Source of the DNA: Betaproteobacteria bacterium
GTDB taxonomy: Bacteria > Pseudomonadota > Gammaproteobacteria > Burkholderiales > Thiobacillaceae
DNA length: 64,000 nucleotides
Direction: 5' to 3'
Assembly (NCBI GenBank): GCA_016219425.1
Contig: JACRNB010000001.1
Location: forward strand, 1 to 64,000
The notes beneath the pieces are model-generated. The model was not told where the DNA came from and did not search any database. It was given only the letters and a program-made list of their open reading frames with translations. The position numbers were made by a program, and so were the translations under genes. Positions 9,801 to 17,099 of the stretch are shown in pieces (position 1 is the first letter of the stretch; every line of letters starts with the position of its first letter).

Positions 9801-12800
9801 CGCCAGGCGATGGCGGGCGAGGCCAGCCACAGCAGCAGGATCGGTCCCGCCACCCCCAGCACCGTCGGCGCGGTCGCCGCCAGGTACAGGCCCAGGCCCG
9901 CCGCGAGGGACGGGGCGAACCCCATGGTGCGGAACGTGGCGGCGAGATCCGTTCGGCTGGAACGCTCCTGGTCGCCAGAGGGGTTCCATTCGAGCAGCCG
10001 TTGCCGGGTGACCGCCAGACGCCAGAGGGTGCGCAGGACGGCATCCAGGCTGTAGTACGCCTCGTGGGGCAGCATCACCAGGGCGAGGGTCGCCTGGACG
10101 CTGCGCTGACCGGCGGCGTGGGCGCTGGCGCGGAGATGCTGGAGCGCGCCCATGTCCTCCGGCTTGCGCACCCCATCCAGCAGGCTGGCCAGCAGGGGCG
10201 GGATCAGGAGGACGCCCAGCACCGCCAGGGTCCAGAAAGCGGGTTCCGCAAACACGGTCCAGCCCAGTAGCAGGAGCAGGAGCAGCGCCGCCGGGGTCAG
10301 GCTGCGGCGCAGGTTGTCGAACAGCTTCCAGCGCGCCAGCCAGGAAATCGGGTTTCGGCTCCGCCGTCCATCGGGGCCGCGCAACCAGGGCAGCAGCCAG
10401 CCCACGAGTTGCCAGTCGCCGCGAATCCAGCGGTGGCGGCGGTTGACGTCGGCGCCGTAGCGGGCCGGGTATTCCTCATACAACTGCACGTCGCTCATCA
10501 ACCCGGCACGGGCGTAACAGCCCTCCAGCAGGTCGTGGCTGAGGATGCGGTTCTCACGAAAACGCCCCCGGAGCGCCTGTTCAAAGGCCTCGACCTCGTA
10601 GATGCCCTTGCCGATGAACGAACCTTCCTGGAAGGCGTCCTGATAGACGTCGGAGACGGTGCGGGTATAGGGGTCGATGCCCGGTTCGCCGCTGTTCAGG
10701 CGGGCATAGCGCGACAGGCTGGCGCCAGGCAGGCTCACGCTCACCCGAGGTTGCAGGATGCCGTAGCCGGCGACCACCCGGCCCAGGGCCGGGTCGTAGA
10801 GCGGGCGGTTGAGGGGATGGGCCATGGCGCCGACGAACTGGTGCGCGGCGTCGCGGGGCAGTTGCGTGTCCGTGTCCAGGGTGATGACGTACTTCATCTC
10901 CGCCAGTCGCGGGATGGCGCCTACCAGCAGGGAGAACCCCTCCTGCCTGCCCTCGCGCAGCAGGGCGTTCAGGTCCGCCAGCTTGCCGCGCTTGCGCTCG
11001 TACCCCATCCAGAGGCGGTCATGGGGGTTCCAGCGCCGGGGCCGGTGCAGCAGGAAGAAGCTGTCGCCGCCGTCGGGGTTGCCGGCGGCATGGCGCACGT
11101 TGAGGGCCTGGATACGCTCCTGCGCCCGTTGCAGCAGCGCCGCATCTTCCGGCAACGTCTCCGCGTTGGCGTCCCGCAGGTCGGTCAACAGGGCGAAGTG
11201 CAGATGGTCATCGCGATTGGCCAGGAAGCGGACCTCCAGGGCCTCGACCAGATGGTCGATGGTGCGCAGGCTGGTGAGCAGGGTGGGGATCACCACCAGG
11301 GTGCGCGCGCCGGGCGGGATGCCTTGGGAAAAATCCATGCGCGGCAACGGATGCGGCGACGCCAGCAGGGTGGTCAGCCAGTTCACCAGGGCGGAGGCCA
11401 ACTGGCCGCTGGCCACCAGGACGAGCAGGATGGGCAGCGCCCATGCCCACCCTTTTGGGTCTTCCTGACTGACCATCAGGATGCCTGCGGCCAGGAGCAG
11501 GGTCAGCAGGGTCATCGCCCCCAGGTACAGCCGCAGTGGAGCTCGGCCAGCCCCGCGCCGCCACCTTGTGGCCAGCGGCGGATACGCGGCGACCCGCCTT
11601 TCCAGTTCAGGGAGGCCCCGGTCGATCAGGTAGTAGCCGACATGGGCGCTGCGGTCGTCCATGCCGCTATGGTCAGCGCCGGCCTGGGCCAGGGCGATGG
11701 CGTGAGCGGCCACCTCGGCCTCGTCCACGACCCCGGTCTTGGCTACGGCCTCGACCACATGGCGATAGCGGTCGCGGCTGGCGAAATCCATGCCGGCGTA
11801 GGCAGCCCCCGGGTCCGTGCGCAACACCCGTTCGACCAAGCTCATGGCTTCGACGAACTCGCGCCAGTCCATGGTCCCGAGGAGGCGCAGGCTGCCGATG
11901 CTATTGCTGATGGAGACCTGGTCCGCCGCCTGGTGCTGGTTCCCCGCCCGCACCGACTGTTCGATGCTCAGGCCCGACTCGGCCAGTTGTTGCTCAATCC
12001 AGGTGAGCGGCAGGGCCAGGGTGGGGCCTTGTCCCTGCAGGCGGCGCACCAGTTCCGAGATGAACGGCGGGGTCATGGGCGGCAGCGAACGGGCCATGTC
12101 CGCAATCACCAGGATCAGGTTCTTCGGGTCTTTGTGGGCGATCTCGCTCAGTTTGTCCGCCCAGGCAACGGCCTGATCCCGGTCAAGCCTGCCCCTGGCG
12201 ATGCGCACCGCGACCCGGCGCAGGTTCTCGATCAGGGCCAGGCGCAGCATGATCGGGATGGCCCACAACTCGCCCAGGCGCAGGGGCGTGATGGTCTGAT
12301 AGGCGGCGACGAATCGGCTGAGGCTGTCCGGGTCCACCCGACCATCACCGTGGGCGATGGTTTCCAGGGCGATGTCGTAGACCCGCGGCAAGCCGCTCGA
12401 TGCGCCCGCAGCCAGATTCGACGCCAAACTTGGCAATTCCCGGCTGTAGCCCTTGGGCAGGTGGCGCCGGGCGGTGCGAATCTGTTCCTCGATGAGGTAG
12501 AAGTTGTCGAGCAGCCATTCCCCCGCCGGCGTGATGCGATGCTTTGCCGTGATCGCCACCGTCAACAGCGTGCAGGTTTCCACCAGTACCGCTTCGTTCG
12601 CCGCCAGGCGAGCCAGCAGTTGGTCGGGGACGCGCCCCGTCGCCAACCGATGGGCGGCGGCAAGACGCAGGCCGTGCTGCGCCATCTGATCGCTGCTGAA
12701 CAGTTCCGCCCGCAGCGGCGCCGGTTCCAGGTTGACCGGGTCAATCGCCCCCTGGATGCCCGCCGCCAGGCGGCTGAAGAAACCCCGGACCCGGCTCCAA

Positions 12801-12862
12801 TGGCTCCAATAGCTCCAATGGCCGTAACGATGCGTCCAATCGGTTTTCGATGCGGAACCCAA
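3866..12862 (-). CDS. ndvB: Cyclic beta-1,2-glucan synthase
   Basis: A 2998-residue membrane enzyme that builds cyclic beta-1,2-glucan from UDP-glucose, close to the usual 2800-2900 residues. In order: an N-terminal soluble part, two membrane segments near 445-500, a GT84 glycosyltransferase region with TLDTDTQLP near 660 and RWIRGDWQLVG near 810, more membrane segments near 855-905 and 985-1010, a glycoamylase-like region near 1360 (YGFLYDKGARLLS), and two GH94-like phosphorylase parts with GSGDWNDGMNRVG near 2620. The start is TTG with GGGAGG six bases upstream. The N-terminus holds a short WSYWSHWS repeat. The product is probably an osmoregulated periplasmic glucan. It has no co-directional neighbour immediately upstream. 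Confidence 0.92.
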   Translation of the reverse strand: MGSASKTDWTHRYGHWSYWSHWSRVRGFFSRLAAGIQGAIDPVNLEPAPLRAELFSSDQMAQHGLRLAAAHRLATGRVPDQLLARLAANEAVLVETCTLLTVAITAKHRITPAGEWLLDNFYLIEEQIRTARRHLPKGYSRELPSLASNLAAGASSGLPRVYDIALETIAHGDGRVDPDSLSRFVAAYQTITPLRLGELWAIPIMLRLALIENLRRVAVRIARGRLDRDQAVAWADKLSEIAHKDPKNLILVIADMARSLPPMTPPFISELVRRLQGQGPTLALPLTWIEQQLAESGLSIEQSVRAGNQHQAADQVSISNSIGSLRLLGTMDWREFVEAMSLVERVLRTDPGAAYAGMDFASRDRYRHVVEAVAKTGVVDEAEVAAHAIALAQAGADHSGMDDRSAHVGYYLIDRGLPELERRVAAYPPLATRWRRGAGRAPLRLYLGAMTLLTLLLAAGILMVSQEDPKGWAWALPILLVLVASGQLASALVNWLTTLLASPHPLPRMDFSQGIPPGARTLVVIPTLLTSLRTIDHLVEALEVRFLANRDDHLHFALLTDLRDANAETLPEDAALLQRAQERIQALNVRHAAGNPDGGDSFFLLHRPRRWNPHDRLWMGYERKRGKLADLNALLREGRQEGFSLLVGAIPRLAEMKYVITLDTDTQLPRDAAHQFVGAMAHPLNRPLYDPALGRVVAGYGILQPRVSVSLPGASLSRYARLNSGEPGIDPYTRTVSDVYQDAFQEGSFIGKGIYEVEAFEQALRGRFRENRILSHDLLEGCYARAGLMSDVQLYEEYPARYGADVNRRHRWIRGDWQLVGWLLPWLRGPDGRRSRNPISWLARWKLFDNLRRSLTPAALLLLLLLGWTVFAEPAFWTLAVLGVLLIPPLLASLLDGVRKPEDMGALQHLRASAHAAGQRSVQATLALVMLPHEAYYSLDAVLRTLWRLAVTRQRLLEWNPSGDQERSSRTDLAATFRTMGFAPSLAAGLGLYLAATAPTVLGVAGPILLLWLASPAIAWRLSQPLARREPPLSAEQTRFLSRIARKTWAYFETFVGPDDHWLPPDNYQEYRTGALAHRTSPTNIGLALLANLAAQDFGYLSTGRLMERTRHTLETLAELERHRGHFYNWYDTRTLQALHPAYISTVDSGNLAGHLLTLRSGLLALLDQPILAPRWRDGLGDTLEILEAAAGDPAPAPLALFRAQFETGKGLVDDAQATPLLAIWRLFEALVRGATAMRENLGQAPENQACWWLRALDQQCRAASEELIFLAPWLGLPPAPEGLELPPEALAIPTLRSLAGLPLSPGPATAERTPAQQVWLDKLHNHIELGRQRARIRIAALQDLALRVGEFADMEYGFLYDKGARLLSIGYNVEERRRDSSYYDLLASEARLSVFVAIAQGQLPQESWFALGRLLTNAGGEPILLSWSGSMFEYLMPQLVMPNYAHTLLDQTARAAVARQIEYGQQCGLPWGISESGYNAVDVQMNYQYRAFGVPGLGMKRGLAEDLVVAPYATVMALTVAPEAACQNLQRLTDLGAEGWFGYYEAIDYTPARQRRGETHALVRSYMAHHQGMSLLALAQALLDQPMQRRFAADPLFQATLLLLQERIPRTSTFYTHAPELTGMQAGASAPEMPIRVLNNPDTPAPEVQLLSNGRYHVMISHAGGGYSRWRDLAVTRWREDGVRDAWGAFAYLRDLGSGAVWSTAHQPTLRRADHYEAIFSEGRVEFRRRDKGRDAHGGEAFDFDTHTDIVVSPEDDIELRRVRITNRSPTRRRIELTSYAEVVLAAAAADALHPAFSNLFVQTEIVAARQALLCTRRPRSHDEATPWGFHLLAVHDLEGSEFSYETDRARFLGRGRTVAAPQALDRDEPLSGSQGSVLDPILAIRCRITLEPEQSACIDLVYGVGESRADALALIEKYQDRRLADRVFELAWTHAQVVLRQINASEADAQLYGRLANAILYAQASLRADSSVVLRNRRGQSGLWGYAISGDLPIVLLRITDLANIELVRQLIQAHAYWRLKGLAVDLVIWNEDRAGYRQALQDQILGLVAVGLENQVIDRPGGIFIRLAEQISEEDRILFQTVARVILSDSRGTLAEQLNRPPTPELRVPRLMPSKSPRPEAPAAFDPPQRELILGNGLGGFTPDGREYVITTTADQLTPAPWVNVLANAHFGSVLSESGQAYTWGENAHEFRLTPWHNDPISDAGGEAFYLRDEETCQFWSPTPLPRRGATPYVSRHGFGYSVFEHIESGIHSELWVYVAADAPVKFSRLRVRNTSGRPRRLSATGYVEWVLGDLRAKTAMHVNTEIDPYTGAVYARNPYNSEFPGRVAFFDVDDAHRSCTCDRLEFIGRNGSLADPAALHRTHLSGKSGSVMDPCAALQAVFDLADGEEREILFRLGLAGMPGEGGHLDANHLVHRSRGSIAAQRALEAVWQYWNHTLGAVQVETPDQSLNVLCNGWLLYQTLACRLWARSGYYQSGGAFGFRDQLQDAMALLHAEPGRLRAQLLLSAGRQFREGDVQHWWHPPSGRGVRTHCSDDYLWLPLATCRYVLGSGDTGVLEEEVPFLEGRPLNPEDDSYFDLPGRSVTGQSLYQHCELAIRHGLRLGVHGLPLIGSGDWNDGMNRVGMGGKGESVWLGFFLYEVLRQFAVLARGHGDPDFAQVCAEQAALLRENLERHAWDGAWYRRAWFDDGAPLGSAANTECQIDSISQSWAVLSGAGSAERCQRAMESLDTRLVRREAGLIQLLDPPFDQTDLDPGYIKGYVPGVRENGGQYTHAAIWAAMAFAAQGDRRRAWELTTLINPANHAKSQEAIAVYKVEPYVMAADVYAEAPHTGRGGWTWYTGSAGWMYRLLLESLLGLRLEVDRLHVAPCLPAHWSGFTVHYRYRETVYHITVVQGGESGLSLDGEALEGGAIPLLDDQREHGVEVRVADSPFHRGSVNLRSVEDETPDVEQIQQVVLGVIGLGAGQHGSDFGDGKADAPPADDSKARRYIPPP

Positions 12863-13141
12863 GCCACCCTCCCGACCGCTCCGTGAGCGGCAGTGACGAC
12901 ACGCGGCGAGACGCCAGTGTGAGGATGACTTGGATCGGAGTGCTCAGGGCCGCTTGGCCCGGACGCCAGGGAGCCATTGCCCGGGCTGCGCTGACAAGAT
13001 CAGGATGACGAAAACCTCCTGCGCTTGATTTCATCATACACGGGGCCTTTTCGTGTGCCCGGGTGCGCTGATCGGATAGGGGGGGGCTATAAGGAACGGG
13101 CGTTCCGCGGCGATCCTGCCGCCCGCTCAGGAGTAACCGCC
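12863..13141. other. Intergenic region between ndvB and a small gene
   Basis: This 279-bp stretch must hold divergent control sequences for the glucan synthase gene (left) and the 43-residue gene (right). I see a SD-like AGGAG before the right gene, but no promoter hexamers that I trust and no gene. Confidence 0.5.
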
Positions 13142-13273
13142 ATGTCCAAGACACAAACATCCAACAAGAATTTCAAAAAGCAGGCTTTGCTCACCCCCAA
13201 GGAAAAGAAGGCGGCAAAGCAGGTGAAGAAACATGCCGGAGATGCCATCCCGTTGATCGCCAAGGGCTCCTAG
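13142..13273 (+). CDS. Small lysine-rich protein, unknown function
   Basis: A 43-residue, strongly basic protein (about one third lysine; KEKKAAKQVKKHAGDA in the middle). The ATG at 13142 has CAGGAGT eight bases upstream. There is no signal peptide, membrane segment or cysteine. Small basic proteins like this can bind nucleic acid or ribosomes, but nothing in the sequence shows it. A hairpin repeat follows 65 bases downstream. I do not recognise the family. Confidence 0.6.
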   Translation: MSKTQTSNKNFKKQALLTPKEKKAAKQVKKHAGDAIPLIAKGS

Positions 13274-13337
13274 GTTGAACCTGAAATGCGCAGTTGATGG
13301 ATAAATTCAAGGCAATTCAATGCGTTGCGAGCTGTCT

Positions 13338-13396
13338 GTAGGCGCGAATTCATTCGCACAATCAATGACTTCTGTGCGAATGAATTCGCACCTACA
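13338..13396. repeat. Palindromic repeat, family C copy 1
   Basis: Two arms of about 23 bases (13338-13360 and 13373-13396) built around GCGAATTCATTCGCAC form a long hairpin with one mismatch. The same hairpin occurs at 44274-44322, between trpC and alr, so it is a dispersed REP-like element. Confidence 0.85.
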
Positions 13397-13467
13397 AGCA
13401 TTTCAATTGCGGTTCCTTGGTTGAACAAGCCCCATTGCGGCGCTCCGATAGCAGGCGAAGCAGTCGT

Positions 13468-14301
13468 TCAGGCGGATTTGCGGATCACGATCCACAGGTT
13501 GTCGCTGAAGCAGTGGCGATCCGTCAGGCGAAAGCGGTCAATTTCGAACCCGGCCTGCCTGCACATGCGCGCCAGGCTGGACGGGGTGAAGTAGTTCACA
13601 TGATCCGGAAGCCGAAAGCCGCACCAGGTCGATCCATGGATGACCCGGTTCAGGGAGGCGTAGTTGGGTACTTTGATAATGCCGCATCCGCCCGCGGCAA
13701 GGACGCGCAAAACCCCGGCCAGCAAGGCTTTCGGTTCGATCTCGTGTTCGAGAAAGGCGCTGAGGATCACGCCGGAAAAATATCCCGGCGGGAATCGGGC
13801 CAGCCCATGCAGGGCGGCATCGTGTATGACCGTTCCGTGCCGGCTGGCCAGGGTTTCGGCGGCTCGTTGTGCGAGCGCGCGCGAGATTTCGATGCCGTGG
13901 GGGATGTACTCCGGCCCCAGGCGGGAGAGCACCCCGCCGCCGCCGCAGCCGATGTCCAGAACATGGCCTGCGGTTACCCGTTCCCGCACGAGTCGGGGCA
14001 GTTTGTCCCGCTTCAGCACCTTCTGGCGGAATCCCTTCATCTTCTGGCTGAGCGCCTGGCGGATGGGGTGTTTGGCGGTGCGGCGTTCGGATTCGATGTG
14101 TGAGGTCTTTTCCCAGGCGAATTCGTCCATCAGGCGTTCGTAGACGGGGGCGTGCTCCGTGTAGACGAAACCGCATCCCGCACAGGCCTTGATGGGCCAG
14201 ACGGCGTTGCCGTAGGCGGTGGGCGCGCCCGCGTGGTTGTCTTGGCCACAGAAAGGACAGCGCCTGTGAACGATTCGGTTCACGGGGAGCGGCGCGCTCA
14301 T
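13468..14301 (-). CDS. Class I SAM-dependent methyltransferase with zinc-ribbon-like N-terminus
   Basis: A 277-residue methyltransferase. Residues about 14-40 hold two CxxC pairs (CPFCG and CAGCG) that probably bind zinc. The SAM-binding motif VLDIGCGGGGVL lies near 119, followed by GIEIS and a post-motif IILSAFLEHEIEP-like stretch. The family methylates sugars or other small metabolites; the substrate here is unknown. The ATG at 14299-14301 overlaps the stop of the cytochrome b gene (ATGA), which implies coupling to the SHP operon. A longer reading upstream would lie within the cytochrome gene and is rejected. Confidence 0.85.
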   Translation of the reverse strand: MSAPLPVNRIVHRRCPFCGQDNHAGAPTAYGNAVWPIKACAGCGFVYTEHAPVYERLMDEFAWEKTSHIESERRTAKHPIRQALSQKMKGFRQKVLKRDKLPRLVRERVTAGHVLDIGCGGGGVLSRLGPEYIPHGIEISRALAQRAAETLASRHGTVIHDAALHGLARFPPGYFSGVILSAFLEHEIEPKALLAGVLRVLAAGGCGIIKVPNYASLNRVIHGSTWCGFRLPDHVNYFTPSSLARMCRQAGFEIDRFRLTDRHCFSDNLWIVIRKSA

Positions 14302-15389
14302 CCTGGTGGAATCCGGATCGCGGCGTCTTCGAACTGGCCGCTGGCGGCGTCGCGGTGGCAGGCGGCGCAGTCGGCCTTGCCGTGCACCTTGGCGCTGGTC
14401 CAGGTGCGGACCTCGCGGTGCTTGCGCGTCCAGTAGGGGGTTTCGCTGATGCGGAGGGGGGCGTCGCCGGGCGCGAGCGAGCGCTCGATCTTCCATGCCG
14501 CTTCGCTGGCGTGGCGTTCGGCGGCGTGGGCGCGGGCGTAGGTCAGCAGGCTGGAGACGATGCCGGCATCGAGGCCGAGGTCTTCTCCGAAGTGTCGGTC
14601 CTGTTGCGCCATCAGGCGTTCCCAGGAGCGGGCGGGGAGCAGGCTGGGGTGGTAGTCCAGATGGCAACTGCCGCATTCTTCCCGCCACTGGGCGTTCTGG
14701 CTCAGGCGCGTCGATGCCGGGGCGGCGGCGTTGGCGTTGGGGCCGGAGCGGAACCACCCGGCGGCGAACAGCGCCACCAGGGCCGCCAGCGCCAGGGCGC
14801 TGAAGGGGTGCAGGCGGGATGCGGCGGTCGGGTCAGTGGCCAGTTTGTAGCCGGTGACCATGGAACGAGGCAGGTTTTCGCGGTGTCGCCAGCTTTCCAG
14901 CGCCACGCCGGCGAGGTGGCCGATCACGACCGCCAGCAGGGTTCCGGCCAGGACTTCGTGGATTTCCTTCATGGCCCGCCCCGCTCCGTAGCCCAGCCAG
15001 TCAACCAGGGGGCCGTGCTGTTCTTCGCCGCCCTGAACGAACAGGCCGGAGAGCGCCGTCAGCAGCCCGAGCAGGAGCAGGAGCGCCACCGCCTGACTGC
15101 CCGCCGGGTTGTGGCCGAGATAACGCCGGGCGCTGCCGAGGCGGTTGGCGCTCAGGTAGGCGAGGCCTTCGCGGGGGCTGTAGAAAAAGCTGGAAAAGCG
15201 GGCATAGCGTCCGCCCGCCACCCCCCAGACCAGGCGAAAGCCGATCAGCCCCAGCATCAGGTAGCCGAGGAAGGTGTGGACGCCCAGCCAGGCGTCGGAT
15301 TCGGCGGTGAGCCAGGCGCCCGCAAAGCTGGCGGCGAAGAGCCAGTGGAACAGGCGGGTGGGGAGGTCCCAGACCAGGATCTTGTGCAT
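14298..15389 (-). CDS. Cytochrome b561 fused to a diheme cytochrome c domain
   Basis: A 363-residue membrane protein. Residues 1-190 form a four-helix cytochrome b561 with likely heme-b histidines at LFHWLF, GVHTFLGY, EIHEVL and VIGHLAG. A fifth hydrophobic helix near 215-235 leads to a periplasmic domain with two c-heme sites, CGSCH near 260 and CAACH near 345. This domain aligns along its whole length with the separate diheme cytochrome encoded just upstream (shared LLPA..W..L, H-F-G, ISETP and IRIP). It would pass quinol electrons through the b hemes to the c hemes and on to the SHP cytochrome. Fusion to the second diheme domain appears to come from duplication. Confidence 0.88.
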   Translation of the reverse strand: MHKILVWDLPTRLFHWLFAASFAGAWLTAESDAWLGVHTFLGYLMLGLIGFRLVWGVAGGRYARFSSFFYSPREGLAYLSANRLGSARRYLGHNPAGSQAVALLLLLGLLTALSGLFVQGGEEQHGPLVDWLGYGAGRAMKEIHEVLAGTLLAVVIGHLAGVALESWRHRENLPRSMVTGYKLATDPTAASRLHPFSALALAALVALFAAGWFRSGPNANAAAPASTRLSQNAQWREECGSCHLDYHPSLLPARSWERLMAQQDRHFGEDLGLDAGIVSSLLTYARAHAAERHASEAAWKIERSLAPGDAPLRISETPYWTRKHREVRTWTSAKVHGKADCAACHRDAASGQFEDAAIRIPPG

Positions 15390-15398
15390 GGCGGGCCT

Positions 15399-15869
15399 TT
15401 AACGCGGGATGCGGATCTGGCGTTCGGAGAAGTCGCCTTCCGCCGCGCGGAGGTGGCAGGCCTGGCAGTTGGCGGCGCTCTTGATGGAGGCGCGTTCCCA
15501 CACCGACTCGGCGATCTTGCGATGCTCCTTCACGAAATGGGGGGTCTCGGTGATGCGGATGACCTCGCTGCCGACGCGCCGCGCGGACCCGGCGTGCTTG
15601 ACCAGAAAGTCGGTGAGTTCACCTTGTTCGTTGGCGCTCAGGGAGGCGTCGGCGCCGAAATGCTTGTCCAGGCGGGACATCATCTTGCGCCAGGCCGCCG
15701 CCGGCAGCAGGCCGGGGGGGTAGGCCATGTGGCAGGAGCCGCATTCCTTCTGCCACAGGTCCAGGCGACGATCCGGGTGCAGGTTGCTGGTGGAGTAGTA
15801 GTGGTCGCCATCGTCCGCCAGGACGGGCAGGGCGAGCAGGGCGGCGAGGATCAGGAGCAGGGTTTTCAT
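15399..15869 (-). CDS. dhc: Diheme cytochrome c (DHC)
   Basis: A 156-residue periplasmic diheme cytochrome with a signal peptide (about residues 1-18, ending ALPVLA). Heme sites are CGSCH near 43 and CQACH near 135. DHC is the known electron partner of the SHP cytochrome. It lies between the shp gene (12 bp away) and the cytochrome b561 gene (9 bp away) in one operon. The matching domain at the end of the b561 protein indicates a duplication. Confidence 0.88.
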   Translation of the reverse strand: MKTLLLILAALLALPVLADDGDHYYSTSNLHPDRRLDLWQKECGSCHMAYPPGLLPAAAWRKMMSRLDKHFGADASLSANEQGELTDFLVKHAGSARRVGSEVIRITETPHFVKEHRKIAESVWERASIKSAANCQACHLRAAEGDFSERQIRIPR

Positions 15870-15881
15870 GGCGGGGGTTCC

Positions 15882-16298
15882 TTATTTCACGCTCATCAGC
15901 CAGACCAGCACGTCACCCTTTTCCTGGGCGGTGCAGGCGCGCTGGAGCACGTCGTTGCAATTGCGCTTGAACCACTTTTCCACCTTGGCGGGGTCGGTCA
16001 GGCGTTCGGGGTGGGCGGCGGGGGCGAGAGGCTCGATCACCTTGCCGGTCTTGGCGTGCTTGCCCTGGGTCTTGACGTTGTCGGTGTGACAGGAGGCGCA
16101 GCTCACGCCGCCTTGCTGGGCAAGGAACAGGGTCTTGCCGCGCTGGGCGGAGAATTCGCGGAAGGCGGGAGATTCCTGCCTGGCCTGGGCGTGGTAGTGC
16201 TCAACGATGGCGGCGGTGACGCCGGGGGCGGCCAGGGCGGAGGCGGCGAGCCCGCAGAGGGCTCCGGCCAGGATCAGGCGGCGGGTACGTTGGGGCAT
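15882..16298 (-). CDS. shp: SHP-type cytochrome c (DUF1924)
   Basis: A 138-residue monoheme periplasmic cytochrome c of the sphaeroides heme protein type, a high-spin c heme that can bind O2 or NO. A signal peptide covers about residues 1-24 (ASALAA). The heme site is CASCH near 67. The segment RNCNDVLQRAC near 112-122 fits the family, in which an asparagine is the weak distal ligand and two cysteines form a disulfide. I chose the ATG at 16298, with GGAG seven bases upstream. It is first in the shp-dhc-cytb561 operon. The physiological role of SHP is still uncertain in the family. Confidence 0.85.
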   Translation of the reverse strand: MPQRTRRLILAGALCGLAASALAAPGVTAAIVEHYHAQARQESPAFREFSAQRGKTLFLAQQGGVSCASCHTDNVKTQGKHAKTGKVIEPLAPAAHPERLTDPAKVEKWFKRNCNDVLQRACTAQEKGDVLVWLMSVK

Positions 16299-16344
16299 GG
16301 CGGGCTCCGGGCGGAATGAAGATGGGCGCATTCTTCATGTCAGC

Positions 16345-16361
16345 CTTAATCAAGCCTTAAA
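16345..16361. promoter_or_regulatory. PmrA/QseB-like direct repeat upstream of the shp operon
   Basis: On the plus strand the sequence is CTTAAT-CAAGC-CTTAAA, two hexamers five bases apart with one base off the YTTAAK consensus. It begins 47 bases from the shp start codon, the same distance as the box before the four-gene operon. An AAGAAT hexamer (possible -10) lies nine bases nearer to shp on the minus strand. It could also affect the divergent dps gene. Confidence 0.55.
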
Positions 16362-16472
16362 CCAGGCGGCCCTCCATAGGCTTGGGTTATCGCCGCGGTT
16401 GAAACAATCCATTGGATGGGTCGAGCCGATGGGTCTGTAATGACATCACCCTAACCCGCACAGGAGTTCGTC

Positions 16473-16997
16473 ATGGCCATCGACATCGGTATCAGCGACA
16501 AGGATCGCGCCCGCATCGCGGAGTCCCTCTCCAAAATGCTCGCGGACAGCTACATCCTTTATCTCAAGACCCACAACTTCCACTGGAACGTCACCGGCCC
16601 CATGTTCCAGACCCTGCACATCCTGTTCATGCAGCAGTACACGGAGTTGTGGAACGCGCTCGATCTCATCGCCGAACGCATCCGTTCCCTGGGCCACCCC
16701 GCCCCCGGTTCGTACAAGCGTTATGTGGAGCTTTCCAGTATTGCGGAAGAGGAAGGCGTGCCCAGCGCCCACGACATGATCCGGCAACTGGTGGCGGGCC
16801 AGGAGGCGGTGACCCGCACCGCCCGCGCCGCCTTCAAGGTGGCCGACGCGGCGGACGACCAGCCCAGCGCCGACCTGCTCACCCAGCGCATGGAGGTGCA
16901 TGAGAAGAACGCCTGGATGTTGCGCTCGCTACTGGAGGATGGCGGCGCCGGCGTGCCGGCGGTGAAGGCGGTGAAGGCGGGGAAGCGGCGGAAGTAG
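16473..16997 (+). CDS. dps: Dps family ferritin-like DNA protection protein
   Basis: A 174-residue Dps/ferritin-like protein that forms dodecamers, oxidises iron with peroxide and shields DNA. The ferroxidase motif [12 protein letters not shown] lies near 34-45, followed by the paired [14 protein letters not shown] ligands near 55-68. The C-terminal tail is basic (GKRRK), which in Dps proteins helps DNA binding. The ATG has CAGGAG seven bases upstream. It is transcribed away from the shp operon; the 170-bp gap between them holds the direct-repeat box described separately. Confidence 0.92.
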   Translation: MAIDIGISDKDRARIAESLSKMLADSYILYLKTHNFHWNVTGPMFQTLHILFMQQYTELWNALDLIAERIRSLGHPAPGSYKRYVELSSIAEEEGVPSAHDMIRQLVAGQEAVTRTARAAFKVADAADDQPSADLLTQRMEVHEKNAWMLRSLLEDGGAGVPAVKAVKAGKRRK

Positions 16998-17055
16998 GTC
17001 CGTAATGTCAGTGGTGAGGCGTCATCGCTTCTTTGACGAACCAGCAAGCTATGAA

Positions 17056-17069
17056 TAACATATGTGTTA
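17056..17069. promoter_or_regulatory. Possible HipB operator
   Basis: TAACATATGTGTTA is a short inverted repeat (TAACA/TGTTA) in the AT-rich region 30 bases before hipB. HipB-type antitoxins bind such palindromes to repress their own operon. No experiment or second copy supports it here. Confidence 0.4.
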
Positions 17070-17099
17070 GCTAATTAATTGATTGAGGAATTTATATCT

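Noticed and set aside
8096-12886. Long plus-strand open frames (724 and 825 codons) opposite the glucan synthase
   Set aside because: Same GC-frame effect; no start site with SD, no recognisable motif, and the minus-strand protein is clearly real.
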